From Faucicola sp902506225 (GTDB taxonomy: Bacteria > Pseudomonadota > Gammaproteobacteria > Pseudomonadales > Moraxellaceae), in NCBI GenBank assembly GCA_902506225.1, contig LR733345.1, positions 1,116,001 to 1,180,000 on the forward strand: DNA of 64,000 bases, written 5' to 3'. Under the pieces are notes generated by a model, which saw only the letters and a list, made by a program, of their open reading frames with translations, searched no databases and was not told where the DNA came from. Made by a program: the position numbers and the translations under genes. Shown here piece after piece: positions 8,785-16,448 of the stretch (positions are counted from its first letter, which is position 1; each line of letters opens with the position of its first letter).

Positions 8785-9501
8785 TTATTGGCTGGTTAAC
8801 ATTGCATGACCGCATAGCACACTCACGGCATTCTCAGTGCGTAAGATGCGATTGCCAATATGCGCCACTTGGCAGCCAGCAGTTTTGAACAATTCGACTT
8901 CATAATCGATCCAGCCCCCTTCAGCCCCAATCACTAGCACATGTGGCAGGGCATTGTCCCATACTTGGGTAAACGGCTCATTGGCATAAGGATGTGCCAA
9001 AATCGCCTGTTTGCCTGCAATTAAAGCAGGTAGTTCATCTTCAACAAAAGGTTTTAAGCGTTTTTTGAGGCTCACGGTCGGGCTTACGGTATCACAGGCT
9101 TGTTGTAGGCCTTCATGGATATAGTTATCGAGCTGAGTTAAAAAAGGGGTCTGCCAGTAGCTCTTTTCACTACGGTAACTATTGACCAAGATAATATGCT
9201 GGGCACCCATCGCCGTCATGTCCAAAAATAGACGACGCAATACCTTGGGGCGGGGAATTGCCAAAATAACCGTCAGTGGCAGTTTGGCAGGTGGGGGGGT
9301 CGTACAGTGGATTTGCGATAATTCAATACTTGAATCGTGGATATTGCTGACAACCGCTGTGCCTAAATGCCCATTTTTGATACCGACTTTCACCGTATCG
9401 CCCAATGTCACTTTAAGCACCTGTCTTAAATGCATAACGCGCGTTTTATCATCAATAATAGCGGTCGATGAGGTATTTTGCGGTAAAAGAATGATATTCA
9501 T
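8785..9501 (-). CDS. rsmE: 16S rRNA (uracil1498-N3)-methyltransferase RsmE
   Basis: A SPOUT-class methyltransferase of 238 aa that modifies U1498 of 16S rRNA. An N-terminal PUA-like barrel (LRQVLKVTLGDTVKV) is followed by the knotted SAM-binding domain with IGAEGGW near 192 and the C-terminal LRTENAVSVL motif. It follows the tRNA-Ser terminator on the same strand and is about 220 nt upstream of adc. Confidence 0.93.
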   Translation of the reverse strand: MNIILLPQNTSSTAIIDDKTRVMHLRQVLKVTLGDTVKVGIKNGHLGTAVVSNIHDSSIELSQIHCTTPPPAKLPLTVILAIPRPKVLRRLFLDMTAMGAQHIILVNSYRSEKSYWQTPFLTQLDNYIHEGLQQACDTVSPTVSLKKRLKPFVEDELPALIAGKQAILAHPYANEPFTQVWDNALPHVLVIGAEGGWIDYEVELFKTAGCQVAHIGNRILRTENAVSVLCGHAMLTSQ

Positions 9502-9521
9502 AGGGATAAATCTTAGGCAAT

Positions 9522-9559
9522 AAAAAACCCCAAAACTTAATCAAGTCAGGGGTTTTTTT
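9522..9559 (-). terminator. Terminator of tRNA-Ser
   Basis: AAAAAACCCC and GGGGTTTTTT flank an inner ACTT/AAGT stem. On the minus strand the hairpin ends in a U run, just after the tRNA 3' end and before rsmE. Confidence 0.85.
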
Positions 9560-9563
9560 AATA

Positions 9564-9653
9564 TGGCGGAAGCTGAGAGATTCGAACTCTCGAAGGGCTC
9601 GCACCCTTGCCGGTTTTCAAGACCGGTGCATTCAACCGCTCTGCCAAGCTTCC
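9564..9653 (-). tRNA. tRNA-Ser (anticodon UGA)
   Basis: A 90-nt class II tRNA with an encoded CCA. The acceptor stem is GGAAGCT/AGCTTCC, the anticodon loop CTTGAAA holds TGA, and the long variable arm and GTTCGAATC T-loop are present. Confidence 0.97.
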
Positions 9654-9667
9654 AAATTGTGGTGGCT

Positions 9668-9695
9668 ATTATATACAAGTGAAATAACAATGCAA
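9668..9695 (-). promoter_or_regulatory. Promoter of tRNA-Ser
   Basis: On the minus strand TTGCAT, 16 nt, TATAAT lies 14 nt before the tRNA. The sequence after the -10 (GCCACCAC) is GC-rich, as at the other tRNA promoters here. Confidence 0.7.
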
Positions 9696-10016
9696 GCACT
9701 TTTTTACGTTAATGCAAAAATATTAGCAAAAGAAAGCTAAATAGAAAGTTAGATAACTATACTGAATACCTTGGCTTAACATCTTGGCTTCATACCATGC
9801 GCTGATATTAAGCAAAATATTGAAGCGAAAAACGCTTAATAACTCACCAATCCTGCGTCTAAAAATATTGATACAACGGATTGTTTTAGTACCTCCATGG
9901 GACTCATCGCAGCTTAACAATAATGTTGAAAATTACCTTGCTGATACGTTATCACATTGTTAATAACTCGCTGCTCTGGCACGTTACATAAGTCTATAAA
10001 AGCGTTGATGAATCGT

Positions 10017-10051
10017 AAAAAACCCAAAACAGTTGCGTTTTGGGTTTTTTT
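10017..10051 (-). terminator. Terminator of the small hypothetical gene at 10068-10373
   Basis: The near-perfect inverted repeat AAAAAACCCAAAAC / GTTTTGGGTTTTTT has a 6-nt loop, directly after the stop codon on the minus strand. Confidence 0.88.
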
Positions 10052-10067
10052 ATGCGGCTAAAAATGC

Positions 10068-10373
10068 TTAAGGTTTTGCCGTATCGTTTGCTTTGGCTTC
10101 TGACTCATTGGCTGTCTCTTCAATCGCCTCAAAAATCACCTCATCAGGCACGCCTTGACGCTTAAGCTTTTCGATAAAACGGCTGTCTTTGGCGAGTGAA
10201 TAGCCGACATTCTCAGCATCGAGTCCCCGGCGAATATATAAGCGAATCAAGCCTTGAATACGTGGAAACCCATGGCTTTTGGCGACTTGGGTAAGCAAAT
10301 CCCGCATTTCTTCAGTGATTTTGATATGAATAGGAACCATGACTTGTTGATTTTTTTTGATTTTAGTAACCAT
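10068..10373 (-). CDS. Small protein with a ribbon-helix-helix-like region, function unknown
   Basis: The start is set at the ATG at 10373, which has GAGG 7 nt upstream, giving 101 aa. The segment VMVPIHIKITEEMRDLLTQVAKSHG resembles a ribbon-helix-helix strand followed by helices, and RIQGLIRLYIRRGLD could be the second helix, so DNA binding is plausible. The acidic C-terminal tail is low-complexity. It is monocistronic with its own terminator and no toxin-like partner is adjacent. Function is inferred only from this pattern. Confidence 0.6.
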   Translation of the reverse strand: MVTKIKKNQQVMVPIHIKITEEMRDLLTQVAKSHGFPRIQGLIRLYIRRGLDAENVGYSLAKDSRFIEKLKRQGVPDEVIFEAIEETANESEAKANDTAKP

Positions 10374-10587
10374 TTGCATGCCTCGCGTGTGATCAATTTT
10401 TAGTAATGAAGCTAGATGTAACCAGTTTATCAATTAGACGGAAAATTTAGCACAATTAGATATCTTTAACCTAGTGTAATTATTTCATTGGCGAGAAACA
10501 AGCAAGGCAAAGGTAAAATTCCTACAAAAATCTTAGCCAAATGTTGGATTAGCTTAACGCTGCACGCGACAATCAGGCGAAATTTCT

Positions 10588-11076
10588 TTACAAAATTTGT
10601 TGTTCCCAATAGGTCTGTACCGATTTATCGCATTGATAAACCTTCTCAACGATGCGATCGGCAGGGGCATTATTTACTTTTTTTACCAATTCAACCCACA
10701 GCTCAGGCGTACCGAATTCAATAATCACATTGAACAGCGGCGTCATATCGCGCTGCAACAGCGATTGGTCAATCATATATGCCGCAAACACACACGCTTT
10801 CGGATTTTTATCGGACACTGCGCGATAAGCCATGCCATCAAGCAAGGCTGGCACGGTGATTTTGAATTCTGGTAAAAGCTGCATGGCTAAATGCGCGCTA
10901 TCAGGCAGCTTGATAAGCTCAATAAATTGGGTGATTAAGTTTTCATAGTAAGATTTATCATCTGGCGACAGTTTACCTTGCTGATGATCGCTCACTAGCT
11001 GGGTGATGCGGTCTTTATTAATCGCTTGTTGTAGGGTCAAAAATTGAGATTGGGTAGGGGAAAACGACAATGTCAT
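10588..11076 (-). CDS. Conserved-looking hypothetical protein
   Basis: A 162-aa predicted helical, soluble protein; I do not recognise the family. The segment AYRAVSDKNPKACVFAAYMIDQSLLQ looks like part of a helical repeat or an immunity-type fold, but nothing allows a function. No strong ribosome-binding site is visible. Neighbours are tRNA-Asn and the ribbon-helix-helix-like gene on the same strand, without operon spacing. Confidence 0.6.
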   Translation of the reverse strand: MTLSFSPTQSQFLTLQQAINKDRITQLVSDHQQGKLSPDDKSYYENLITQFIELIKLPDSAHLAMQLLPEFKITVPALLDGMAYRAVSDKNPKACVFAAYMIDQSLLQRDMTPLFNVIIEFGTPELWVELVKKVNNAPADRIVEKVYQCDKSVQTYWEQQIL

Positions 11077-11178
11077 AAGTAGTATCTTATCAATAGTACC
11101 TTATAGTACTTTAGCAAGTGAGATAATAGGGTATAAAACAAAAGCGTGTTAAACAGCAAGTTGCTAAACTTTGCTCAT

Positions 11179-11207
11179 AAAAAAACCCATTCACAAGGGA
11201 ACGGGTT
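11179..11207 (-). terminator. Terminator of the first tRNA-Asn
   Basis: AACCCATTC / GAACGGGTT form a stem with one mismatch; the A run on the plus strand is the U tract for the minus-strand transcript. Confidence 0.7.
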
Positions 11208-11235
11208 CAAAATAGACAACAGAATTTGGCTTGAT

Positions 11236-11311
11236 TGGCTCTCCAACCTGGGCTCGAACCAGGGACACATGGATTAACAGTCCATTGCTCTACCGACTGA
11301 GCTATTGGAGA
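11236..11311 (-). tRNA. tRNA-Asn (anticodon GUU), copy 1
   Basis: 76 nt with encoded CCA. The acceptor stem is TCTCCAA/TTGGAGA and the anticodon loop CTGTTAA contains GTT. The sequence is identical to the copy at 11505-11580. Confidence 0.97.
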
Positions 11312-11332
11312 ACAGATAATCAAGTGGTGCGT

Positions 11333-11361
11333 ATATTACTGAGATTTAAAAAATGAGTCAA
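11333..11361 (-). promoter_or_regulatory. Promoter of tRNA-Asn copy 1
   Basis: On the minus strand TTGACT, 17 nt, TAATAT, then the discriminator ACGCACCACTT, which is shared with the promoter of the second copy. Confidence 0.65.
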
Positions 11362-11461
11362 GCACTTTTTAGCAAAAAACATCAATAAAATTCATGATGC
11401 AAAATGACCCCTAGCAATCAAAATGATTCATAGCAATAATGCTAGATAAAAAATGCTACAT

Positions 11462-11500
11462 AAAAAAAGACCTTTAACAACACTTGTTAAAGGTCTTTTT
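11462..11500 (-). terminator. Terminator of the second tRNA-Asn
   Basis: A long hairpin: AAAGACCTTTAACAA / TTGTTAAAGGTCTTT with a 3-nt loop, flanked by A and T runs, between the two tRNA-Asn genes. Confidence 0.9.
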
Positions 11501-11504
11501 AATA

Positions 11505-11580
11505 TGGCTCTCCAACCTGGGCTCGAACCAGGGACACATGGATTAACAGTCCATTGCTCTACCGACTGAGCTATTGGAGA
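11505..11580 (-). tRNA. tRNA-Asn (anticodon GUU), copy 2
   Basis: Identical over 76 nt to the first copy, with its own promoter and terminator, so the tandem pair is two separate transcription units. Confidence 0.97.
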
Positions 11581-11640
11581 ATAAGCGGTAGAATTTTTTG
11601 TTAAACCTGCAAAAATCATCGCAGTGTTTAAGTGGTGCGT

Positions 11641-11668
11641 ATTTTAGCAAATTAACCGTGACTGTCAA
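11641..11668 (-). promoter_or_regulatory. Promoter of tRNA-Asn copy 2
   Basis: On the minus strand TTGACA, 16 nt, TAAAAT, followed by ACGCACCACTT. Confidence 0.7.
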
Positions 11669-11836
11669 GCCCTATATCAAAAATATTCAGATTTTTTTAT
11701 TATTCAACCATTCTATGGCTCAACGATTTTATTATTCAACCAGATTTCGGCTAGGAATCAGTCAGTTACTGATTGGCTATTGTGATGATAAGGCGAATTT
11801 GCTACTTTAGCGATTAAGGCATCACGGTATGGGTCA

Positions 11837-11897
11837 AGTTGATTCACAGCATTGATTCAAAGCTGCGTTGATTTATAGCTATGTTAATTCACAGCTA
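11837..11897. repeat. Degenerate tandem repeats upstream of the thioesterase gene
   Basis: Four imperfect copies of a roughly 16-nt unit of the form TTGATTCACAGC plus a few bases lie between the tRNA-Asn promoter and the thioesterase gene. The remainder of the 11581-11958 gap shows no gene. Confidence 0.5.
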
Positions 11898-11958
11898 GGC
11901 TGCCGAGGTTGATAATTTTTTATGATAGTTGTTATATGAATTAAGAAGGATCGTCATT

Positions 11959-12471
11959 GTGCCAAACGCCATTGAATCAAATCAAAATTTGCAAGTTGCC
12001 CCTTTACAAAACGAACTTACCATGTCTGTGCTGATGACGCCTGATTTGGCAAACTTCACTGGCAATGTGCATGGCGGCGATTTATTAAAGATGCTTGACC
12101 AAGTGGCTTATGCTTGTGCCAGTCGCTATAGTGGTGGTTACGTGGTGACGCTATCGGTGGATCAAGTGATTTTTCGTGAGCCGATTCATGTAGGGGAGTT
12201 AGTCACCTTTTTGGCAAGCGTCAATTATGTGGGCAAAACTTCGATGGAAGTGGGTATTCGAGTGCAAGCAGAAAATATCCAAAACCGTACGATACGCCAT
12301 ACCAACAGTTGTTATTTCACCATGGTAGCGGTGGACCAACATGGCAAGCCAACCCGTGTGCCACCCCTGGAAATCAAAGATAGCTTGCAAGAATGTCGTC
12401 AAAAAGCCGCACAGATGCGTAAAGCATTGCGTTTTCAAAGTAACAATATTTCCCAATGTGATATCAAATAG
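11959..12471 (+). CDS. Acyl-CoA thioesterase, hotdog fold
   Basis: A thioester hydrolase of the YciA/BACH-type hotdog family, 170 aa. The motif NFTGNVHGGDLLKMLDQVAY contains the conserved asparagine-histidine-glycine region and helix of the hotdog active site, followed by the FREPIHVGEL strand. The start is GTG at 11959, preceded by AGAAGGA at 8 nt; a TTG at 11929 would add ten residues without a ribosome-binding site. It is 8 nt upstream of the DUF2059 gene and probably cotranscribed. The exact acyl chain preference cannot be read from sequence. Confidence 0.85.
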   Translation: MPNAIESNQNLQVAPLQNELTMSVLMTPDLANFTGNVHGGDLLKMLDQVAYACASRYSGGYVVTLSVDQVIFREPIHVGELVTFLASVNYVGKTSMEVGIRVQAENIQNRTIRHTNSCYFTMVAVDQHGKPTRVPPLEIKDSLQECRQKAAQMRKALRFQSNNISQCDIK

Positions 12472-12479
12472 GCAAAAGA

Positions 12480-13154
12480 ATGCGTCATCAATATTCCTAT
12501 AAAAAAATAAACAAATCGTTAAATCCATCAGGCTCATTAAATGCTAAAAAATTAGCCTTGCTAACTTTATTGACCTCGACTGGTATGACCATGCTGGTTC
12601 ATCCTGCTTATGCCGAATTAATCATTCAAAACAGCCCAGTCAATGCTCAACCACCAGTTACGACTATCAATGAATTGCAAACCCAGCCCACGGATGCATC
12701 GCTTGACAAGCTTGTCAAGGTGCTACATATCGATAAAATGATTGATGAAATGCTTGCCCAACGTCAGCAAGCTGCCACTATGATGAAAGGGCTACCTCAA
12801 GAATTGCCTACAGATGAAAATGCGGGTATTTTTAGCCGTCATACGCAAAAACAACTTAAAAATATCTTTGTCAAATATAGCACCGTTTTGGGACAGCAAC
12901 TAGACCAACCCATCTCTAAACAGCAACTGCAACAAGCCTATCAAGCGATTGCCAAAAAGACTTATACCCAAGCAGAAGTCGATGCCCTCAACCAATTTTA
13001 TGAGACCCCAATGGGACAACGCATCTTGGGCAAACAATCGCAAGTTTCCAGTGAGTTTGTGCAGGTTATGATGCCGACCTTGATAGGTGACACAAGCCAA
13101 TTTGAAAAAGCAATGCCAAGCTTGCAAAAAGATATCGAAAAAATCTTTAAATAA
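12480..13154 (+). CDS. Periplasmic DUF2059-domain protein
   Basis: 224 aa with a basic N-terminus, a hydrophobic core (LALLTLLTSTGMTML) and a likely signal peptidase site after HPAYA. The C-terminal part contains the typical DUF2059 pattern (TQAEVDALNQFYETPMGQRI at about 162-181), in which a conserved FYxTPxG lies between helices. Function is unknown for the family. The following sequence switches at once to the promoter of a tRNA pair. Confidence 0.8.
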   Translation: MRHQYSYKKINKSLNPSGSLNAKKLALLTLLTSTGMTMLVHPAYAELIIQNSPVNAQPPVTTINELQTQPTDASLDKLVKVLHIDKMIDEMLAQRQQAATMMKGLPQELPTDENAGIFSRHTQKQLKNIFVKYSTVLGQQLDQPISKQQLQQAYQAIAKKTYTQAEVDALNQFYETPMGQRILGKQSQVSSEFVQVMMPTLIGDTSQFEKAMPSLQKDIEKIFK

Positions 13155-13158
13155 CTAG

Positions 13159-13186
13159 TTGACAATCCATGATAAGTCTATATAAT
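13159..13186 (+). promoter_or_regulatory. Consensus promoter of the tRNA-Val/tRNA-Asp unit
   Basis: TTGACA, 16 nt, TATAAT, both hexamers matching consensus, about 55 nt before tRNA-Val. Confidence 0.85.
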
Positions 13187-13241
13187 ACGCGTCACTTCGA
13201 TGATATTGAAGCAACTTGATTGGCTTATAGATTGCCTATCA

Positions 13242-13317
13242 GGGTCGTTAGCTCAGTTGGTAGAGCGTCTGCCTTACACGCAGAATGTCGGCGGTTCGAA
13301 TCCGTCACGACCCACCA
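13242..13317 (+). tRNA. tRNA-Val (anticodon UAC)
   Basis: 76 nt with CCA. The acceptor stem is GGGTCGT/ACGACCC and the anticodon loop CTTACAC holds TAC. Confidence 0.97.
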
Positions 13318-13344
13318 ACCTATATCATCGTTATCAGCTACCGT

Positions 13345-13421
13345 GCAGTGGTAGTTCAGTTGGTTAGAATACCGGCCTGTCACGCCGGGGGTCGCGGGTT
13401 CGAGTCCCGTCCGCTGCGCCA
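13345..13421 (+). tRNA. tRNA-Asp (anticodon GUC)
   Basis: 77 nt with CCA. The acceptor stem is GCAGTGG/CCGCTGC with one G-U pair and the anticodon loop holds GTC. It is cotranscribed with tRNA-Val. Confidence 0.97.
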
Positions 13422-13464
13422 CTTATTTTAGTGGATTTAAAAACGAAGTTTTTAAAGTTTTATG

Positions 13465-13496
13465 CCTCAAATCTCCCCTGATTTGAGGTTTTTTTT
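13465..13496 (+). terminator. Terminator of the tRNA-Val/tRNA-Asp unit
   Basis: CCTCAAATC / GATTTGAGG with a 6-nt loop and eight T residues. Confidence 0.92.
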
Positions 13497-13633
13497 GGCT
13501 TAAATTTTATACCAAGTTATTGATTTTAAAAAATATATTGTTTCATACATTTTTCTCTTGATGTGATTAGGAAAATTGATTTTGATTGTTAAGTTGAAAA
13601 GATATCTATTTTTAATATTTAAGTAAAACTAAC

Positions 13634-13712
13634 GTGACCAAACGCTTGTGATCAAAACGTGACCATTTTGTGACCAAAAATTTTGGCTGACGGCTTGCAA
13701 GGTCACAAGCCG
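13634..13712. repeat. Phased GTGAYCA repeats and a palindrome after tRNA-Asp
   Basis: GTGACCA occurs at 13634, 13659 and 13670 and the variant GTGATCA at 13648, spaced 14, 11 and 11 nt. A perfect 8-bp inverted repeat, ACGGCTTG / CAAGCCGT with a 7-nt loop, follows at 13690-13712. This lies in the 360-nt gap between tRNA-Asp and ktrA, which otherwise holds no gene. The arrangement resembles binding sites for a protein, or a leftover of an integrated element beside a tRNA; neither is proven. Confidence 0.5.
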
Positions 13713-13785
13713 TTGTTGAAACACAAGAAGCCTAGCGAAAATCAAAAAATTAGCCACAACGACTAAATGCTTTGATGGAGTATTG

Positions 13786-14490
13786 TCAACTATTCTGGGA
13801 GGCGTGCATATACTTGAACAGTCGTCTTAAGTCATTGGTTTCCCCAAATAATACTAAAACCGTATCAGGCTCAATGACAAAATTTGGATGCACAATGCCG
13901 TCAATTTTGGATTTAGTTTGATTTCGACCAAATCCAAATTGGTTTTGGTGAAATGAAATGGTGGTTAACAGCATCACATTAAATTGATTGATTAAATCAA
14001 GCGCATGAACTGTTTTACCGTAAAATGTAGGCGGTGTCTGTATTTGAACGATGCTATAATCGTTATCGAGTTCAAACGAATCAATTAAGCCATTTAAGGA
14101 GAGTTTCTTTGCCCAGTGGGTTGCCGCCTCGTTTTCAGGTTGGATGATATCATCAACCCCCAATGCTTGTAGCACTTTTTCATGCAGTGGGTTAATCGCT
14201 CGGCTAATGATGTATTTGGCATTAAGATTTTTGAATAGGGCAGTGACCATCACGTTTTGCCCTTGGTCTTCACCAATGGTAATGAGCACCACATCTGTTT
14301 GGGCAATGGGTAACCCCGAGACGGCATTTTCACTGGTAGAATCGATACAAATCGTGTGCGAAATGGATTCTTTGTAGCGCTCGACTTTATCCATATCGAT
14401 ATCAATACCAATGACCTCATGCCCTTGACTGGTGAGTTTGGTGGCAAGTGATGAGCCAAAATTGCCTAGACCGACGATGATGTATTTCAT
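13786..14490 (-). CDS. ktrA: KtrA-type potassium channel regulatory subunit (RCK)
   Basis: A 234-aa cytosolic gating subunit. The N-terminal Rossmann domain (IIVGLGNFGSSLATKL at 4-19, acidic IDID after the second strand) binds nucleotide, and the C-terminal half is a TrkA-C domain. Its partner membrane subunit lies 23 nt upstream on the same strand, so the two form a KtrAB potassium uptake operon. Confidence 0.9.
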   Translation of the reverse strand: MKYIIVGLGNFGSSLATKLTSQGHEVIGIDIDMDKVERYKESISHTICIDSTSENAVSGLPIAQTDVVLITIGEDQGQNVMVTALFKNLNAKYIISRAINPLHEKVLQALGVDDIIQPENEAATHWAKKLSLNGLIDSFELDNDYSIVQIQTPPTFYGKTVHALDLINQFNVMLLTTISFHQNQFGFGRNQTKSKIDGIVHPNFVIEPDTVLVLFGETNDLRRLFKYMHASQNS

Positions 14491-14513
14491 ATCTATACCT
14501 TATCAATTTATTT

Positions 14514-16310
14514 TTAGGTGATAATAATCTCTTCGCTGGGATAGCGATAGCTTTGATGCCTTGGGCGATTTAATAAGGCAATTAAGATGGTCAACGCCCC
14601 AACCCGTCCACAAAACATCAGCCCAATCAGGACGGATTTGCTAAACGCACTTAAATGCGGGGTGATGCCTAAGCTTAACCCTGTGGTGGTGTAAGCAGAA
14701 ACACTTTCAAATAACACTTCTGTCATACTCATGTTGGGCTCTGCCCAGCGTATTAATGTACAACCAAACGCAATGATAATCACTGACAAACAGATAATCG
14801 CAAATGCCCGCTTCACTGAGATATCCGCAATTTCACGACGGAATACTTCGATACGAGAATAGCCGCGTGCCAGTGACACAATATTGAGCACAGCGACCGC
14901 AAAAGTCGTGGTTTTGATACCGCCGCCTGTAGAGTTTGGGGATGCCCCGACCCACATCAGTGCAATGGTAAGCATCACGGTCGGCGGCGCTAGCTGTGCC
15001 ATGTCTACCACGTTGATTCCTGATGAGCGCGGTGCAGCTGCCACAAAAAACCCTGTCACAAGTTTGCCTATGACACTGGTATGCTCAGATAAAGTGCCTT
15101 GCCACTCAAAGGCAAGCACACTAACAAAGGCAAGCACTAGCAGGGACAAGGTCGTCACTAGACTAATGCGACTATTGATACTCAGTAGCCACGGCTTGGC
15201 ACCATATCGTGAGCGGTTAGGAAACAACAGGCGCATCACCTGATGGCGCAAATATTCCACGACATTGGCAACTATCGCAAACCCCAACCCCCCAAACAAA
15301 AATGTCACCGCCACAACCATTTGTAACGGATAATTAAAGCGCACTTGTAACTCATATAAGCTATCACTCATCGTTGAAAAACCTGCATTACAAAATGCAG
15401 AGATAGCATGAAACACCGAAAAAAAGATGCGACGATGGATACTCATAGGGACATCAAGCATACTGAGATAAATCGCTATGGCTGCCACGGACTCCACCGC
15501 AAAGGTGACCGCAAAAATTACTTTGAGCGTCTTTAGTACATCACTCATACGATTGGCTGAGGTCACATGCCCAAGCTGCAGCTGTGTCTGATAACTGATG
15601 CGTCCCCGAAAAAAATAGCTAAAATAAGTGGCAAAAGTCAAAATCCCTAAGCCGCCCAATTGAAACAAACACATGATAATGATTTGACCCAATGGGGTAA
15701 AAAAAGCGCCGGTATCTTTTACCGCCAGACCTGTAATACACACCGCACTCGTGGCAGTAAATAAAGCATCGACAAACGCAATATGACCATACGTGGCATT
15801 TGGCATCATCAGCAAAAACGTGCCGAGCAAAATAAGCAATAAAAAACTTAAAATAAACAACTGGGCAGGGTGCGCGACAACTATCTTAAAGCTAAACTCC
15901 ATCACCAATAACTGACGAATAAAAGAAACCAACAACGCAATTTTTATCAGCGATTTTTCAAACAAGAATTTGTATAAAAAAGAGCTGTTATCGGCAAAAA
16001 AATGTGTCACCAATAACGCAATGACTAATAAAGCAATGGACAAATCAAACGTGAGCACAAGCTTTGAGCGTATACCTTTTTGCACATATTGACTCAATAA
16101 TTCAATAAAATTAAGCCCAAGCACGATTAAATAAAACGTCGAAGCCACGCCATGCAACCAAACTTTAAAATCAAACCCTGTCTCAATAATCGCAAGTAAT
16201 ACAGCGAATAAACTGCTATAAAATACCAGTTTATTAAACACACCCGATGGCTTGTCATGCATTGAGTCCAGCGCATTTTTTTTATTTTTTTTCAATATAA
16301 AATCAAACAT
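14514..16310 (-). CDS. ktrB: KtrB/TrkH-family potassium transporter membrane subunit
   Basis: A polytopic membrane protein of about 598 aa if the ATG at 16310 (MFDFILKK) is used; the upstream TTG at 16364 would add 18 residues and seems less likely. Four selectivity-filter-type segments of the Trk/Ktr superfamily are visible: AVCITGLAVKD, AFCNAGFSTM, ASPNSTGGGIKTTT and SAYTTTGLSLG. The N-terminal region has several extra hydrophobic segments before the core, making it longer than Bacillus KtrB (about 445 aa). It is transcribed with ktrA. Confidence 0.88.
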   Translation of the reverse strand: MFDFILKKNKKNALDSMHDKPSGVFNKLVFYSSLFAVLLAIIETGFDFKVWLHGVASTFYLIVLGLNFIELLSQYVQKGIRSKLVLTFDLSIALLVIALLVTHFFADNSSFLYKFLFEKSLIKIALLVSFIRQLLVMEFSFKIVVAHPAQLFILSFLLLILLGTFLLMMPNATYGHIAFVDALFTATSAVCITGLAVKDTGAFFTPLGQIIIMCLFQLGGLGILTFATYFSYFFRGRISYQTQLQLGHVTSANRMSDVLKTLKVIFAVTFAVESVAAIAIYLSMLDVPMSIHRRIFFSVFHAISAFCNAGFSTMSDSLYELQVRFNYPLQMVVAVTFLFGGLGFAIVANVVEYLRHQVMRLLFPNRSRYGAKPWLLSINSRISLVTTLSLLVLAFVSVLAFEWQGTLSEHTSVIGKLVTGFFVAAAPRSSGINVVDMAQLAPPTVMLTIALMWVGASPNSTGGGIKTTTFAVAVLNIVSLARGYSRIEVFRREIADISVKRAFAIICLSVIIIAFGCTLIRWAEPNMSMTEVLFESVSAYTTTGLSLGITPHLSAFSKSVLIGLMFCGRVGALTILIALLNRPRHQSYRYPSEEIIIT

Positions 16311-16448
16311 CTTAAAGTTGACTTCCGTTTTACCCAAGCATAGTTGTTGTACTTTATACCGCAATTATACGTTTGAGAAAACTAGATTGAACAATGATTT
16401 AAAAAAAGTAGCGATGTTTTGACAAAATTACGTTGTTTTTGAGGCGGG

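Larger units (their letters stand above)
9654..10067. other. Intergenic region without a supported gene
   Basis: Besides the tRNA-Ser promoter at its left end and a terminator at its right end I find nothing convincing. One 65-codon minus-strand frame (9723-9920) has no ribosome-binding site and no recognisable family. Confidence 0.5.

Noticed and set aside
9723..9920. 65-codon minus-strand ORF in the gap between tRNA-Ser and the small hypothetical gene
   Set aside because: No ribosome-binding site, no family, high content of rare-looking residues for a coding frame; most likely chance.
11428..11619. ORF running through the second tRNA-Asn
   Set aside because: It overlaps a tRNA, its terminator and its promoter region, so it is a chance frame.
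13225..13422. Minus-strand ORF over tRNA-Val and tRNA-Asp
   Set aside because: It is antisense to two tRNA genes; such frames are a frequent annotation artefact.
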